Below are positions 18,101-27,712 of a stretch of 33,962 bases of DNA, in pieces; position 1 is the first letter of the stretch; every line of letters begins with the position of its first letter. The position numbers and the translations under genes are program-made. The stretch covers positions 1 through 33,962 of the IMG/VR virus record IMGVR_UViG_3300042883_001344; one strand, written 5' to 3'. The notes beneath the pieces are model-generated. The model worked only from the letters and a program-made list of their open reading frames with translations, made no database searches and had not been told where the DNA came from. The DNA comes from a virus.

Positions 18101-21100
18101 AATCAGCAAGAACTGGTTTGCCGATTAGTAAGTTCATAGAAGATTCTGAAAAAGATATTGCTAGAGCTTTTACTGTTTTATTCTATAATAGGTATTTTAA
18201 AAGTGGCCCAATGCAAGATGTCATAGAGAAGTATAGGTTAACTCAATCAAGATCTGGTGATGGCGGAATATTTGGCAATGGTGTAGCTACCTTTAATGAA
18301 TGGGAAGTCCCAATGATTAAAGTTGACCTTGATCCTAAAGCAGTTATTGTCAATGGCGTTTCAGTAACTCTTGGAAACAACTTAGCTAAAATGCAACTTC
18401 AAATGCAAGAAGAACCAACCTATCAACACATAGGTGGCAGGGATACTTACCTAAATATATCTATGACTGTATTTGGAGAAAAAGAATTAATAAAAATAAG
18501 AAATGTTTTTGAACACATCAATGGACTAGCTAGGCTCGAACACGCAGCTGGAGTAATAGGCTTTATGGGAATAAAGAATATTATAGCTGGTCTAGCAGGA
18601 ATGAAATACGTTATGCCTTTAAGCTATGAGGTTGATACGATACCAAATTATCCTCATGTTTATGATGTCAGAATGTCCTTTGTCGACTTTGACATATTCC
18701 AGCAACAAAGAGAACAGCTTTCATCCAAGCAGCAAAAGGAAATGGTCGATGTTTTTGAGACCAAGAAAAATCCTTTCTTAAGAATCAAACAACTATGGGG
18801 AGCATTCAATGCTTATCCAGATTTTCCTTTATCAATTAAAGATGAACTTGGGGAAACAGTAGGTTGTTTAGACCCAGATTATTATTTTAGATCTTTTGAA
18901 ATGTTTGATCAAGATATTATAAATAATATAACTGTTCAAACTGAAAAAAATAAAGATTTTATTATAACTCCAAAACAATATAATTCTAGTTCTACTTCTG
19001 ATCAAGCTAAAGCTGACGTAGCAATAATGAACGCTATCAAAGATTTTATTCAAAACGATAAGGTATCAGAATTAAAAAAGTATTTTGAAGAACAAGGAAT
19101 TGGTGCTAGAGAATCAGTATCATATGTAGAAGGCGCAATCAAAGAATTTTTTAATAATCAAAAGAAACAATTATTAATCGATTATATTGAAGAGTATGAC
19201 GAACTTGATGGGAAGATAGCTGTCTTTGGAAGGGAATATGAAATAGGCTCTAGCGTTACTGGTATAGAATTAAAAGCTGGAAACATTGTGTCTAGTGATC
19301 AATCTAAGGTTGATGAACTGCAAGCTTACCTGTCAGGGGTAAAGGGCACTGGAGACGAAGAGGGCTATATATCATTTGATCCAGACGGCCTTAGCATACA
19401 TCACATAATTACATTGATCCCAGCACAAGATAATGTCGCTGAAGATAAAGTACCTGCAATATTTACTACGGCTATGGGTTATCACTTAGGCTATATGAGC
19501 AAAAAGAATAACAAATTTTATTTAAGTGTTGATGGAATAGAAGTAGTTAAATCTGAAACCACTGGAAAAACTGGATATAAGCCAATACCAATATCCCATC
19601 AAGACGTAGACTCTCCATCAAGATCATATTTAGCAGGTCAAAAAACGCATACAGGAGTTGCTGGAGCAACGCTAGCAGATTACGCTGATCCATACTCTAT
19701 TGGTAGTGCTGACAAGCCAGAAGTAATGGCGACAAAAGCAAAAGTACCTAGCACAACTAAGCATTGGGAAAAGATGCTTATCGATACCCAGTACAGAGAT
19801 ATCTCTGGAAGAATGCTAAGAGCATTTCCTACGTATATGCTTTGGCTAATTGATGAAGGTGGCTATTTTTCCGGAGTAAAATTGTTTGATAATTTTTATG
19901 GACTTCAGTCTATTATAGATTTTTCCATAGTTCAATCAGAAGACATTCTTGGTGACACATTAATGTTAAGGGTTTCTAATCTTTATTCCAAATTAACAAC
20001 ACCAGCTTCGAATGCATTGTTTGATAAAACAGACCAAGGCTACAGCGATCAAATGACTACTCAAGATGGAATGGAATCTGTAATTAGTAATGTCTTGAAT
20101 AGGTCTATGAATTTGCAAAACCATATGGACAGTAAGTTTGTTGTAGACATAAATAATATTAGACTTAAACCTGGTGTTAGAGTTCATCTAAGAGCTGGGT
20201 ATGGCTCTAATCCCAATTCATTGCAAACAGTATTTAACGGAGTTATCACTCAGGTTGAAAATGGAGAAATAGTTACCATCACAGCACAATCAGATGCAAT
20301 AGAATTAAGCCCTATCGTCAATAGCACAAATAAAAAAGGCGATAGCGGAAAAATAGATGGTGGAATAAATACTGGTTTTTGGCTATCAGAACCAAGAGAC
20401 TTAATGGTTAGACTATTGTCAATGGGTTCTTCTCGAACTAGAGAAGCTATAGCTCATGCAACTAGGGGTACTATTTTTTCTGAAAATAAATTTGGAATTA
20501 GACACTTTGGTTCTATATTATATCAACCATTAAATGATTTAGAACAAGCAAAAAATGATGCAGTGACTGCTTCGGTAAAAGATGCTTTTGAATCATTGGG
20601 TGCTGCTAATGGCAGCGCATTTGGAATGGGATCTGCACTTGGGGTATTGAGTTCTGGGACCAATGATGGAGAAGGTACATTTGGAATTGGTCCAGAAATT
20701 AGAGTTCCTGGCATTTCTTTAATGAAAACTTTATGGGCTAATTTTTCTACTCAAAGAGATTTTGAGATATTTAAAAGAAATATATATCCAGGAAATGGTA
20801 CAGGAATTGCTCAATATTTAGGTGGAGACTTGGGTGATGGTTGGTCTACAGTTGCAAGTTTAACTCCAGAAGATAAACCTAATGAAAGAATAAATTACAT
20901 AGGAAAAGCTACAGATGTAACTTGGAATAATTTAACCAGTTTATATGGCCAAGGTCAAAGTGGTGCAACATCGGTAATGGATTCGTACAATATGGGCAAA
21001 GAATTAAAGGATGGTACTGCATCAGCCAATAAAGCTGGCGCATTAATTACCATGGGACTTGCTGCTACTGGCATTGCTATAACAGGAGGATTAGGTGCTC

Positions 21101-24100
21101 CAATTATTGGTGGATTTATAGGATTAGGTGGAGGATTAACTGGAGTCTTAAGTGGCAGGAATGGATCTAACATATTTAACGCTATGGGAATCACCTCAGG
21201 GAGAGACGATGATCTTCCAGGATTAGATGAAGTATCTTTTAGAGCTCAAACTTATATGAGAAGTGTTTGGGATTTATTCCAAATGTGCGCAAGATTACTT
21301 CCAAACTACATAGTAGCTATTAGACCTTTTGAAGATAGGTCTACTGTATTCTATGGGAAACCTCATTGGCTTTATACGTCAGGAGTAGTGCCGCTTACTG
21401 CTGGTTATGATACCGATCAAAGAGCTAGAGAAAAGGGAATTAACTCTCCAAGAATGGTTGACATAGATCAAAGCACTCAGGCGATTATAGACTCTTTAAA
21501 TCAACAGTCTAATCCATTTGCTGACGCAGAAGCATTTAGAAGCGCAAACCAAAGCATAAGGTCGATAGATAGTATCTTGGCAGAACAGAATGGAACATTT
21601 ACAGATTATGACCTGTATGCTCCAAGAGAGGCACTAACTGGAAAGTTGATAGCATTTGGCGTTGAATCTTCAATGACGTACAAAAAAAATAACACTGTAG
21701 TATCCAAACTTCCTTCTGATTCAGGTTATGCTACTGTTGGCTACCACTTGCCCATAAGTGGGAATGGCACAGATGTAACAGCTCAATTAGACAAAGATCA
21801 ATTAAGTAAACATCAACAAATAAATCAACTTCCATATAGATATAGATTTCCATTCTTTACTGACAGGAAAGATGGAATAGTACTAGAAGATTACGCTTAT
21901 TATGCTTTGAGTGACCAGTTAGGCAAATGGGGAAAGCATAGATCAGATTATGTGGCTTTAGCAATAGATGATTGGTCGTACGGTTTAGTTGGTGGATCTA
22001 AGCAAGAAACTCAATGGGTTAAGTTATTGAAACTAGAAGCTTCTATTTTTTCCGGAATAAACACTACAGATAGTGCAGATCTGCAAAACATAAATGAAGT
22101 AGGGGTGGCATTAAAGTTTAATTTAAGTTCTACTATTTCTTTTAATAATGAACTAGAAGATGCATCATCATATATATATTCAGAAAAAAATAAAACAGCA
22201 GGAAACAATGCTATTGTTAGGATGCCTTATCCAGATTCAGAAAGTGATAATTCATTCGTACTCAATCAAGCTGATGGGGAATATAATATAACTAGAACCA
22301 GCTTTGCCCAAACAAACAACGCTGCTTCTATGATGGAGTGGGGATCCCCAAGTACTCCAATAGAAGAGCAATTTTATATAGCCATGAGATGGCCGTATAA
22401 TCCTGGAGAAGGGGCAGACGAAAGAACAGTAGAGAACTTAAAACTGCTTCACAACATAACTGATACTTATGGTAGTGTCCAAGATTATAAATCAAGAAGA
22501 GTATTAGTATATAGTCCTACAACTGGACAAGCGGTAGTTTGTAAACCAGCTTATTTTTTGTGGGGCAAAGAAGATGTTGGCGTATTAGATATGGGGTCAT
22601 CAGAAAAAGATGGCATAACAGGTTGGGATCCAACTACATATTTAGATACAGCTGCAGGAATTATAACAGGCGATAGAGTTGGTAACTCTGATTCTTCAGG
22701 GTTCTTAGCAAATAGAGGCAATAATTTAGGCCTAGAAGATAGAAAAAAGTTAGAGGCAATAGTTTCTCCCGACGCTGCGTACTTTTTAGGCATGTTAAAC
22801 TTGACTCCATCTGAACAAGAATATTGGAAAAATGATCAAAACTCTAAAAACGAAGGCTCTTGGCACGAAGCAGAAGATGCAATAAAGAATGCTGCCAAAT
22901 CGGGCATAGCACCATTTCCTGTACCCCGCAATTGCCTCTATGCTTTTGTCCCTGATGACACACCATTAGGCGTAGTCCCAGACATAGTACTGCCAGCAAA
23001 AGAATTTGAGAATCCAACGAATGGCAGCGGTGACTACAAGCCCAATAAAATAATTGGCTTTGGAAGTTTTAAAGGCAAAAAAAGTGTCATCAATCCAGAG
23101 TTTACTAATGGTAAAGATTTTTATCAATTTATTCCCGACAAAACAACAAGCGCACAGATTGACTCACTCCAAATTATCGGAGCTACAAAATTAGCAGGAA
23201 ATATATTGTCAGCTGATAATGCTGTTAATGGGTACTTTGATATGGTTAAATCTAAAGATTTTGCAGGGCTTACTAGGGACTCCTTAAACACAATCTTAAA
23301 TGAAGAAACTGAAGCATCAAAAGATTCCAAAGAAGCTATCGGAAGAAAAAGATTTGTTGGCGTTTATACCGCTATAGATCAGCTTTCAGTAAACGCTAGA
23401 AAATTATACGACGAAGACTACGATCAATCAGTACACGTATTAGCTGGAGATGGAAGAACATTAAGTGAAGCAGCAAATGTTTGGGATCAATTTAGAGTTG
23501 CTTATCATACGTACACTAATGTAAAAGAAGCTTTTCAAAATGCATATGGCTTAGATCCAGATAGTGAAGAAAGCCTATTCTCACTTGGTTCACTAGGTTC
23601 GGCACTGGGTACCAATATAACAAATGGTCCGTTAAGTAGAGATATCTTTTCTACTACGGGTGACGAATATGAAGAAGCAGCGGCAGCTTTAAAAAACAAT
23701 AATAATGTTTTTAAAAAGTATGGAGATACAGGACAAAGTGCAGAAGACGAATTTACAGCGGTGTTTGGCGAAGATTTTTTCAAAGACCCATATAAAGATT
23801 ATGTTGGACCAGTAGCTAACAGGGGACAGGCTGCAGAGGAAAAAATTAAACAAGGATTGGAGTTATCTAGACAAAAATTTATTGATGGATCTCTAGAAAA
23901 TGATGGGCTAATAGAATACTTCAATAGCTTAGTTGACTCCAAGGTAGAAAATATTAAAAATATTATTTCAGATGGAATAAAATTGTCTGGCGGTAATCCC
24001 AATGATTATCTAGGTAAAATAGAAACTCCAAAGCAACTCTTCCTATTTATAGTAGGAGCTTTTAGAAATACAATGTGGTCTGATTCATATGCTAGAGCAT

Positions 24101-27100
24101 GGTTAGTACTTAAGCCTAACCGAAAGATGAGAGGTCAAGATCTATGGGATTTCAATCCAGTCTTAAAAATATTCCAAGCTTATATAGATCCAAATTCAAC
24201 TTATGGAAAAGACCCTACAAAATTCAGAAAGTTACTTGCAGAGAATAGAGGCGAAGGTTCTAGCGCGACTAACATAGTAGGTAAAGTTACTCAGGATATA
24301 AATGGATTTTGGGATACAAACATTGGACCATTGTTTAACGCCCTAGGAGATAGCTTATCTGGTCTAATTAACCTATTCAGGATGTCAATGATGCAGTTAG
24401 GTTATGGACTTGGTCAAGTTGGTCAAATGTCAAAGCAGGCTAATATTTTAAACAAAGCTTTAAATGACTCTATTTATTATTCATTAGGCAGACCTGGCTC
24501 CTTGTTAAGAGCTGTGGATAATCCTTTTACTAGAGAATACGGCGAACCTGTTATAGAGGTTAGAGAACCGTTTCAGAGAATGCATTATCTAAGTTCTTTC
24601 TCCCATATTATTTCTAATGGAATTCAAGAAAATATATCAGGAGTTGCAACTGCTGTTACCGCTGTGTCGGATGGAAAATATCCAGTAACTGTAGCAATGG
24701 ACAAATCTATCCCGTCAGAAAGACAAGTAGAAAAAACAGTAGAAACTGGGTTATATTATGATAATGTAAATGGCTCTGGTCTCTTTGGAGCACTTCAACC
24801 AATACTCCACCCTTTTGAATTCGCTAGAGGAATTTCTAAATTTGCTCAAGGAACTCCAGATGAGCTGTCAGCAAGAAGGGTAGCATTGTCTCATCTTAAG
24901 GAATCTCTTAAAGATATTTATGGTGGAGAAATTGTTGTCGTAGGCAATGCCGACATAAGACCTCATGACATTGTTTATCTAGCAGACGTATATGAAAGAA
25001 TGTATGGCATGTTTGAAGTAGAACAAGTAGTGCATCACTTTACTTCTGAGCTTGGGTTCATTACTTCAATAACACCAAATGCACTAGTTACTGTTAATGA
25101 TCCATCTAGGTGGTTCATGTCATCATGGGTAGGCACGTGGTTCCACATGCAGGCTTTGAGGAATGATACCAGACTATACATGAACTCGCTAGGCTCTGGC
25201 GTCACTGCATCAGGTCAAATAAGCGTAGATGGTTTAGCTGACTCCCTGCAAACACAAATGGTTGGAGGAATACAATATACCCATGGAGCATCTTCTATAG
25301 CAAAAGATGCAATGGCTACTTTTACTGCTGAAGGTTTCCAGGATATAAATGAAAATGTAAGAACTATGGTTGAAAACAAAACCAATATTGGCAGCGGTAA
25401 AGCTGGCGTAGGTACAATGTTTGCAGCAATGACTGGGCTTGGAGCAACTGCTGCAGCAATTGCAACTTTAGCAGTCCCTGGAGCTGGTGTATTAGTAGCT
25501 GGAACTGCAGCTCTAGTAGGGGGTAATATTGGCGGAGGTCTTGCCTGGAAGGGTTGGAGTTGGATTAGAGACAATGTACTAGATCAACACGGATGCTATA
25601 TACAATACTTAAACAAAAATGGACAGGCAATGGATGCCGGTCTCAATCAAAGTGGCCAGGGAATGGTAGTGGGTAGATACAGTACCAAGAAGCTTCTTCC
25701 TGGGATTTTAGGAGTTAGCGAAAAAATAAGAACCCCAGAAGGCTATATGTATATTAGATCAGATGATCTTCTTAAAAGTCTTGGTTGGAGAGAAAAAGAA
25801 ATAAACGATCTAACTAGATATATAAGTCTTGAAAATGCGTTAGTCAATGCTCAGGTATTAAAATATTCTGGCATAGGACCTGAAAAAGCTGGGTTAAATA
25901 GATTCTTTAAAGTAATATGTAAAGTTACACATGTAGTTGACGGTGACACAATTGACGTAATCGACATATTTGATAAAGCCCAAGTTCCATTTAGAATTAG
26001 ATTCGACGGAATAAACACGCCTGAATTAGCTATAGTAAAATCTAATACAGCTACTCTTCCACCTAAGACTGTTAATATAAAATCTGTTAAAATTGAAAAT
26101 AATGTTATGTTTATTAAATTTGATTTAACGCTTAAAGAATTTAGTGATCTAGTAGATACCCCTAGTAATTACTTCCAAACAGATGATAAGGTAAGAATTT
26201 CTATTCCAAATTTTAACGGCCTACCATTATTGCTAGACGGGACTGTAGAGATAAACGGTAAAGAAAATGAAACAGTAAAAGATACTACTACAATTACTCC
26301 AAATTTTACTAATGGAATACAAAGATTTAGACTGTCTTCTGACCCATCTGTATCTAGTTCTGGGTCCGGGTCTGGGTTCTATGTTGGATCAAGAGTTAAG
26401 ATTTATAACAAAAATTCTCCAGAAGTTAATTGGATGGAAGGAGTTATAACTGAAATTGATAATACTGAAAATTTGTTTGACCTAGAGGCTAACAACTATG
26501 GCATCTTTGTAGATGTAGACAAAAAATCTGGGACTACTGCTTCAGGCATTTACTCTGTTAGCGATAGACTTTTCCTCAATGGGTATATAACACTCCCATT
26601 CAAGCACGTTAATCTTGAGCAGAAAAACTATACTGGCAACGTAACAGTCTACTCCTACGCTTCTACTGAATTTAAGCTAAACGTATCACCAGGTGGAGCT
26701 TCGGCATTGTTTACTCAAAATGCAATTAACGACAAAATAATAGTATTAAGAGCTAATCCAGATACTAAAAAAATAACAGCAATTGTTGGAGAAGATGACT
26801 TTGAAGCTGGAGCACAAAAAAATAGCTACCTTTCTTATGGTAAAGATGTTTATGGCTCAAGAGTTTTAGGAACTGTTTTTTATAAAACTAGCTCGGATAT
26901 AATAGAAGCTTTAAAGATACAGGTCAATAATTTATTCTCAAAACATAGAGGTCTTTCTAGTAAAGATTTAAAAACAAAATTACAATTAAGTTTTTATGAT
27001 GGAGTTTTCCATGATAGGTTTACTGAAATTTATGATGCAGTTTCAGCAACATCTCTAGTAAATTACTATAAACTGTATGCAGCGAACAATTCTATACTAA

Positions 27101-27366
27101 AAGATTTTTCAGTCGAAACAATAAAAATATATAATATTTATTTTTCCATGAGAGTAATTAGAGATGTTTATCAAAAGGTTTCAGATTGGCCAAATATAGC
27201 ATGGGATGAATACTATGAAGATGGAACCCCAGCTTCTTTGAACTGGGAGCTTGTAGTTAATAATCTAGCTAAAGTTTATACATCAGGTTTACTTGTAGAG
27301 CAACCATCAATCAACACTGCTACAGAAACTTTAGCAATAGGGAAACGGATCATAAAAAATGAGTGA
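15127..27366 (+). CDS. Giant multidomain baseplate hub protein with split nuclease-like domain (4079 aa)
   Basis: Two related tube/hub-like domains lie at about 532-698 and 1064-1198; each ends in a block containing TIPNYP. A hub region follows at about 1562-1735: RAFPTYMLWLIDE, then LKPGVRVHLRAGYG, then FNGVITQVENGEIVTITAQS, a pattern typical of gp27/gpD-like hubs. Further hub-type blocks lie at about 2044-2090 (LLPNYIVAIRPFEDRSTVFY) and 3153-3328 (GNADIRPHDIVYLADVYERM). Two Gly/Ala-rich hydrophobic segments occur at about 1969-2011 and 3428-3475. Residues 3597-3633 carry a staphylococcal-nuclease signature (VDGDT, then FRIRFDGINTPE), and the fold seems to resume at about 3854-3920 (PGGASALF, DVYGSRVLGTVF). 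It abuts the gene before it (TAAATG) and overlaps the gene after it by 8 nt. Confidence 0.8.
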   Translation: MAKNTSLELYISSYMANMSQEEYDADVLVLQNAIRLGKQAYRDLKLIVSQDSNKNFAKGLAYSNSSPSSEFSENEPKTKGNLNLFHYWYTDASKVEDGYIITDPNSSTGGDDKRGNHVFASPNTPSAKTSAAVKILYTNKIKLLKNAVEDYVYPGGRNRKILDANDLDPEFNNSAASKYADLTPIGGPGQDYTIDPYAMTAAGTYLWQNIFDTTSNKLSSRVVNYVAELDRVKVFYFDASNPQARVLGLNPGYYDAKYVLRNSFLGWIAVLQGCLDKLNNFDPITHSFKSDFATYINTGNSTEITLGNEFDAILSRYGIVFDLDTALASKYGKTIDDNLESYKSGFYTVLKPNENFINKNEKYIKNVWNKIKVSGLLDLALHVNSISQFAQQRFTAGNKLTDPTQGSAFNYIDPLRDTMWLNDLNNVVANLTRDPITLSIIQQYFPNLVTLFFNAIAAAADYNPNAGSQDDPINNPDELAKSLLRAFGTDPLTGKPIFQPAWELMNTGQKIKKALDQFPFRENIPPQTPDIFHFRLGAANFYVPPISINVNSQFKTGSLTGGAIRQKSSPKFNAGYKQTSINVKLFFPNYEEIWGISIDGIKEVKLTDDFKIDFKVGGESEEKIDKFLSSLRGLIAAFKYAPILPIKNHYLNTVHGITGVALSSMSISTIPNYPFAVVVDLELLNFNHKPFLPMIKDFNQAIHWGKYRHYMGKAAGSLHSYVNESFFIEQAVPDSNTANPANAASGLPVDIHTVTTADTPSPPSNSNVDNIYEPDLLTNPFTNDVFNTNVIKEWRNGNNISLFIPAQTQSKMFTPDISSFRSNEEKGMEDLGESFWEARMKSLGIDVAQASKYHRNLGDVTQTSIEGSVAPSARKLVLNSIELIVAGAGKSEYNEKVYAYLVTSFVIENKANLNQQEIDYLRVVPAEKNLIQNHFDSNTKVYTFKNKDLILKQEGLEPKSYSLRQVRALFEKSSKGTEAYLDSLAQDDAREKSARTGLPISKFIEDSEKDIARAFTVLFYNRYFKSGPMQDVIEKYRLTQSRSGDGGIFGNGVATFNEWEVPMIKVDLDPKAVIVNGVSVTLGNNLAKMQLQMQEEPTYQHIGGRDTYLNISMTVFGEKELIKIRNVFEHINGLARLEHAAGVIGFMGIKNIIAGLAGMKYVMPLSYEVDTIPNYPHVYDVRMSFVDFDIFQQQREQLSSKQQKEMVDVFETKKNPFLRIKQLWGAFNAYPDFPLSIKDELGETVGCLDPDYYFRSFEMFDQDIINNITVQTEKNKDFIITPKQYNSSSTSDQAKADVAIMNAIKDFIQNDKVSELKKYFEEQGIGARESVSYVEGAIKEFFNNQKKQLLIDYIEEYDELDGKIAVFGREYEIGSSVTGIELKAGNIVSSDQSKVDELQAYLSGVKGTGDEEGYISFDPDGLSIHHIITLIPAQDNVAEDKVPAIFTTAMGYHLGYMSKKNNKFYLSVDGIEVVKSETTGKTGYKPIPISHQDVDSPSRSYLAGQKTHTGVAGATLADYADPYSIGSADKPEVMATKAKVPSTTKHWEKMLIDTQYRDISGRMLRAFPTYMLWLIDEGGYFSGVKLFDNFYGLQSIIDFSIVQSEDILGDTLMLRVSNLYSKLTTPASNALFDKTDQGYSDQMTTQDGMESVISNVLNRSMNLQNHMDSKFVVDINNIRLKPGVRVHLRAGYGSNPNSLQTVFNGVITQVENGEIVTITAQSDAIELSPIVNSTNKKGDSGKIDGGINTGFWLSEPRDLMVRLLSMGSSRTREAIAHATRGTIFSENKFGIRHFGSILYQPLNDLEQAKNDAVTASVKDAFESLGAANGSAFGMGSALGVLSSGTNDGEGTFGIGPEIRVPGISLMKTLWANFSTQRDFEIFKRNIYPGNGTGIAQYLGGDLGDGWSTVASLTPEDKPNERINYIGKATDVTWNNLTSLYGQGQSGATSVMDSYNMGKELKDGTASANKAGALITMGLAATGIAITGGLGAPIIGGFIGLGGGLTGVLSGRNGSNIFNAMGITSGRDDDLPGLDEVSFRAQTYMRSVWDLFQMCARLLPNYIVAIRPFEDRSTVFYGKPHWLYTSGVVPLTAGYDTDQRAREKGINSPRMVDIDQSTQAIIDSLNQQSNPFADAEAFRSANQSIRSIDSILAEQNGTFTDYDLYAPREALTGKLIAFGVESSMTYKKNNTVVSKLPSDSGYATVGYHLPISGNGTDVTAQLDKDQLSKHQQINQLPYRYRFPFFTDRKDGIVLEDYAYYALSDQLGKWGKHRSDYVALAIDDWSYGLVGGSKQETQWVKLLKLEASIFSGINTTDSADLQNINEVGVALKFNLSSTISFNNELEDASSYIYSEKNKTAGNNAIVRMPYPDSESDNSFVLNQADGEYNITRTSFAQTNNAASMMEWGSPSTPIEEQFYIAMRWPYNPGEGADERTVENLKLLHNITDTYGSVQDYKSRRVLVYSPTTGQAVVCKPAYFLWGKEDVGVLDMGSSEKDGITGWDPTTYLDTAAGIITGDRVGNSDSSGFLANRGNNLGLEDRKKLEAIVSPDAAYFLGMLNLTPSEQEYWKNDQNSKNEGSWHEAEDAIKNAAKSGIAPFPVPRNCLYAFVPDDTPLGVVPDIVLPAKEFENPTNGSGDYKPNKIIGFGSFKGKKSVINPEFTNGKDFYQFIPDKTTSAQIDSLQIIGATKLAGNILSADNAVNGYFDMVKSKDFAGLTRDSLNTILNEETEASKDSKEAIGRKRFVGVYTAIDQLSVNARKLYDEDYDQSVHVLAGDGRTLSEAANVWDQFRVAYHTYTNVKEAFQNAYGLDPDSEESLFSLGSLGSALGTNITNGPLSRDIFSTTGDEYEEAAAALKNNNNVFKKYGDTGQSAEDEFTAVFGEDFFKDPYKDYVGPVANRGQAAEEKIKQGLELSRQKFIDGSLENDGLIEYFNSLVDSKVENIKNIISDGIKLSGGNPNDYLGKIETPKQLFLFIVGAFRNTMWSDSYARAWLVLKPNRKMRGQDLWDFNPVLKIFQAYIDPNSTYGKDPTKFRKLLAENRGEGSSATNIVGKVTQDINGFWDTNIGPLFNALGDSLSGLINLFRMSMMQLGYGLGQVGQMSKQANILNKALNDSIYYSLGRPGSLLRAVDNPFTREYGEPVIEVREPFQRMHYLSSFSHIISNGIQENISGVATAVTAVSDGKYPVTVAMDKSIPSERQVEKTVETGLYYDNVNGSGLFGALQPILHPFEFARGISKFAQGTPDELSARRVALSHLKESLKDIYGGEIVVVGNADIRPHDIVYLADVYERMYGMFEVEQVVHHFTSELGFITSITPNALVTVNDPSRWFMSSWVGTWFHMQALRNDTRLYMNSLGSGVTASGQISVDGLADSLQTQMVGGIQYTHGASSIAKDAMATFTAEGFQDINENVRTMVENKTNIGSGKAGVGTMFAAMTGLGATAAAIATLAVPGAGVLVAGTAALVGGNIGGGLAWKGWSWIRDNVLDQHGCYIQYLNKNGQAMDAGLNQSGQGMVVGRYSTKKLLPGILGVSEKIRTPEGYMYIRSDDLLKSLGWREKEINDLTRYISLENALVNAQVLKYSGIGPEKAGLNRFFKVICKVTHVVDGDTIDVIDIFDKAQVPFRIRFDGINTPELAIVKSNTATLPPKTVNIKSVKIENNVMFIKFDLTLKEFSDLVDTPSNYFQTDDKVRISIPNFNGLPLLLDGTVEINGKENETVKDTTTITPNFTNGIQRFRLSSDPSVSSSGSGSGFYVGSRVKIYNKNSPEVNWMEGVITEIDNTENLFDLEANNYGIFVDVDKKSGTTASGIYSVSDRLFLNGYITLPFKHVNLEQKNYTGNVTVYSYASTEFKLNVSPGGASALFTQNAINDKIIVLRANPDTKKITAIVGEDDFEAGAQKNSYLSYGKDVYGSRVLGTVFYKTSSDIIEALKIQVNNLFSKHRGLSSKDLKTKLQLSFYDGVFHDRFTEIYDAVSATSLVNYYKLYAANNSILKDFSVETIKIYNIYFSMRVIRDVYQKVSDWPNIAWDEYYEDGTPASLNWELVVNNLAKVYTSGLLVEQPSINTATETLAIGKRIIKNE
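25915..26887 (+). other. Interrupted SNase-like (thermonuclease) domain within the hub gene
   Basis: The first half encodes VDGDT (residues 3604-3608) and RFDGINTPE (3625-3633). By position these match staphylococcal nuclease D21, R35, D40 (here Asn3630) and E43. A stretch of about 215 residues with beta-rich and Ser/Gly-linker sequence (about 3637-3853, including SSSGSGSG near 3743) follows. SNase-like sequence then resumes: GGASALFTQNAINDKIIVLR, the expected helix and strand, then DVYGSR (3907-3912), matching the D-x-Y-G-R element that supplies R87, with one extra residue. E43 to R87 spans 44 residues in the classical enzyme and 279 here. Whether it is catalytic is unknown; Asn at the D40 position could weaken calcium binding. 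Confidence 0.68.
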
Positions 27367-27712
27367 CTTAAAATTTAATGTAGATGATTTAGCAGATTCA
27401 TCTTCAATAACTAGAAAAATAGCAGAAAGTTTTTATCCAACTGGGCAACCGCTTAAAACTTCTTACTCTCAAGACCCAGATGCAGCTAGTAGAACTTTAA
27501 CTCAAAGAGACCTACAAAGTATATTAGGAGGAGATGCCCTTTATAGGAGCCCCAACTTTGCTTTGCAGATAAGTCAAAAAAATACAGAATCTAGTATTGC
27601 AGCAATATTAGCTGCTAACCCAGGAACTGATAAAGATGGCAAAGGTATAGTAATATCAGATCCTAACTCTCAAAATATCAATGCTCAACTAAGGCGGATC
27701 AACCGCTTTTAG
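27359..27712 (+). CDS. 117-aa protein, possibly the N-terminal part of the tail lysin
   Basis: I recognise no family. The protein has a TRKIAESFYPTG segment (residues 19-30), a QRDLQSILGGDALYRSPNFALQIS segment at about 49-72 (quoted here in outline) and a hydrophilic C-terminus ending in RRINRF. It overlaps the hub gene by 8 nt. The frame ends at TAG 27710-27712, but the +1 frame is open from 27693 and continues without a break into the 753-aa lysin, which lacks a convincing start of its own. A +1 shift at TTT-TAG-C would give an 887-aa fusion. Against this, the NRF ending resembles the natural end of the 150-aa protein at 14674, so it may be a complete small protein. Confidence 0.65.
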   Translation: MSDLKFNVDDLADSSSITRKIAESFYPTGQPLKTSYSQDPDAASRTLTQRDLQSILGGDALYRSPNFALQISQKNTESSIAAILAANPGTDKDGKGIVISDPNSQNINAQLRRINRF

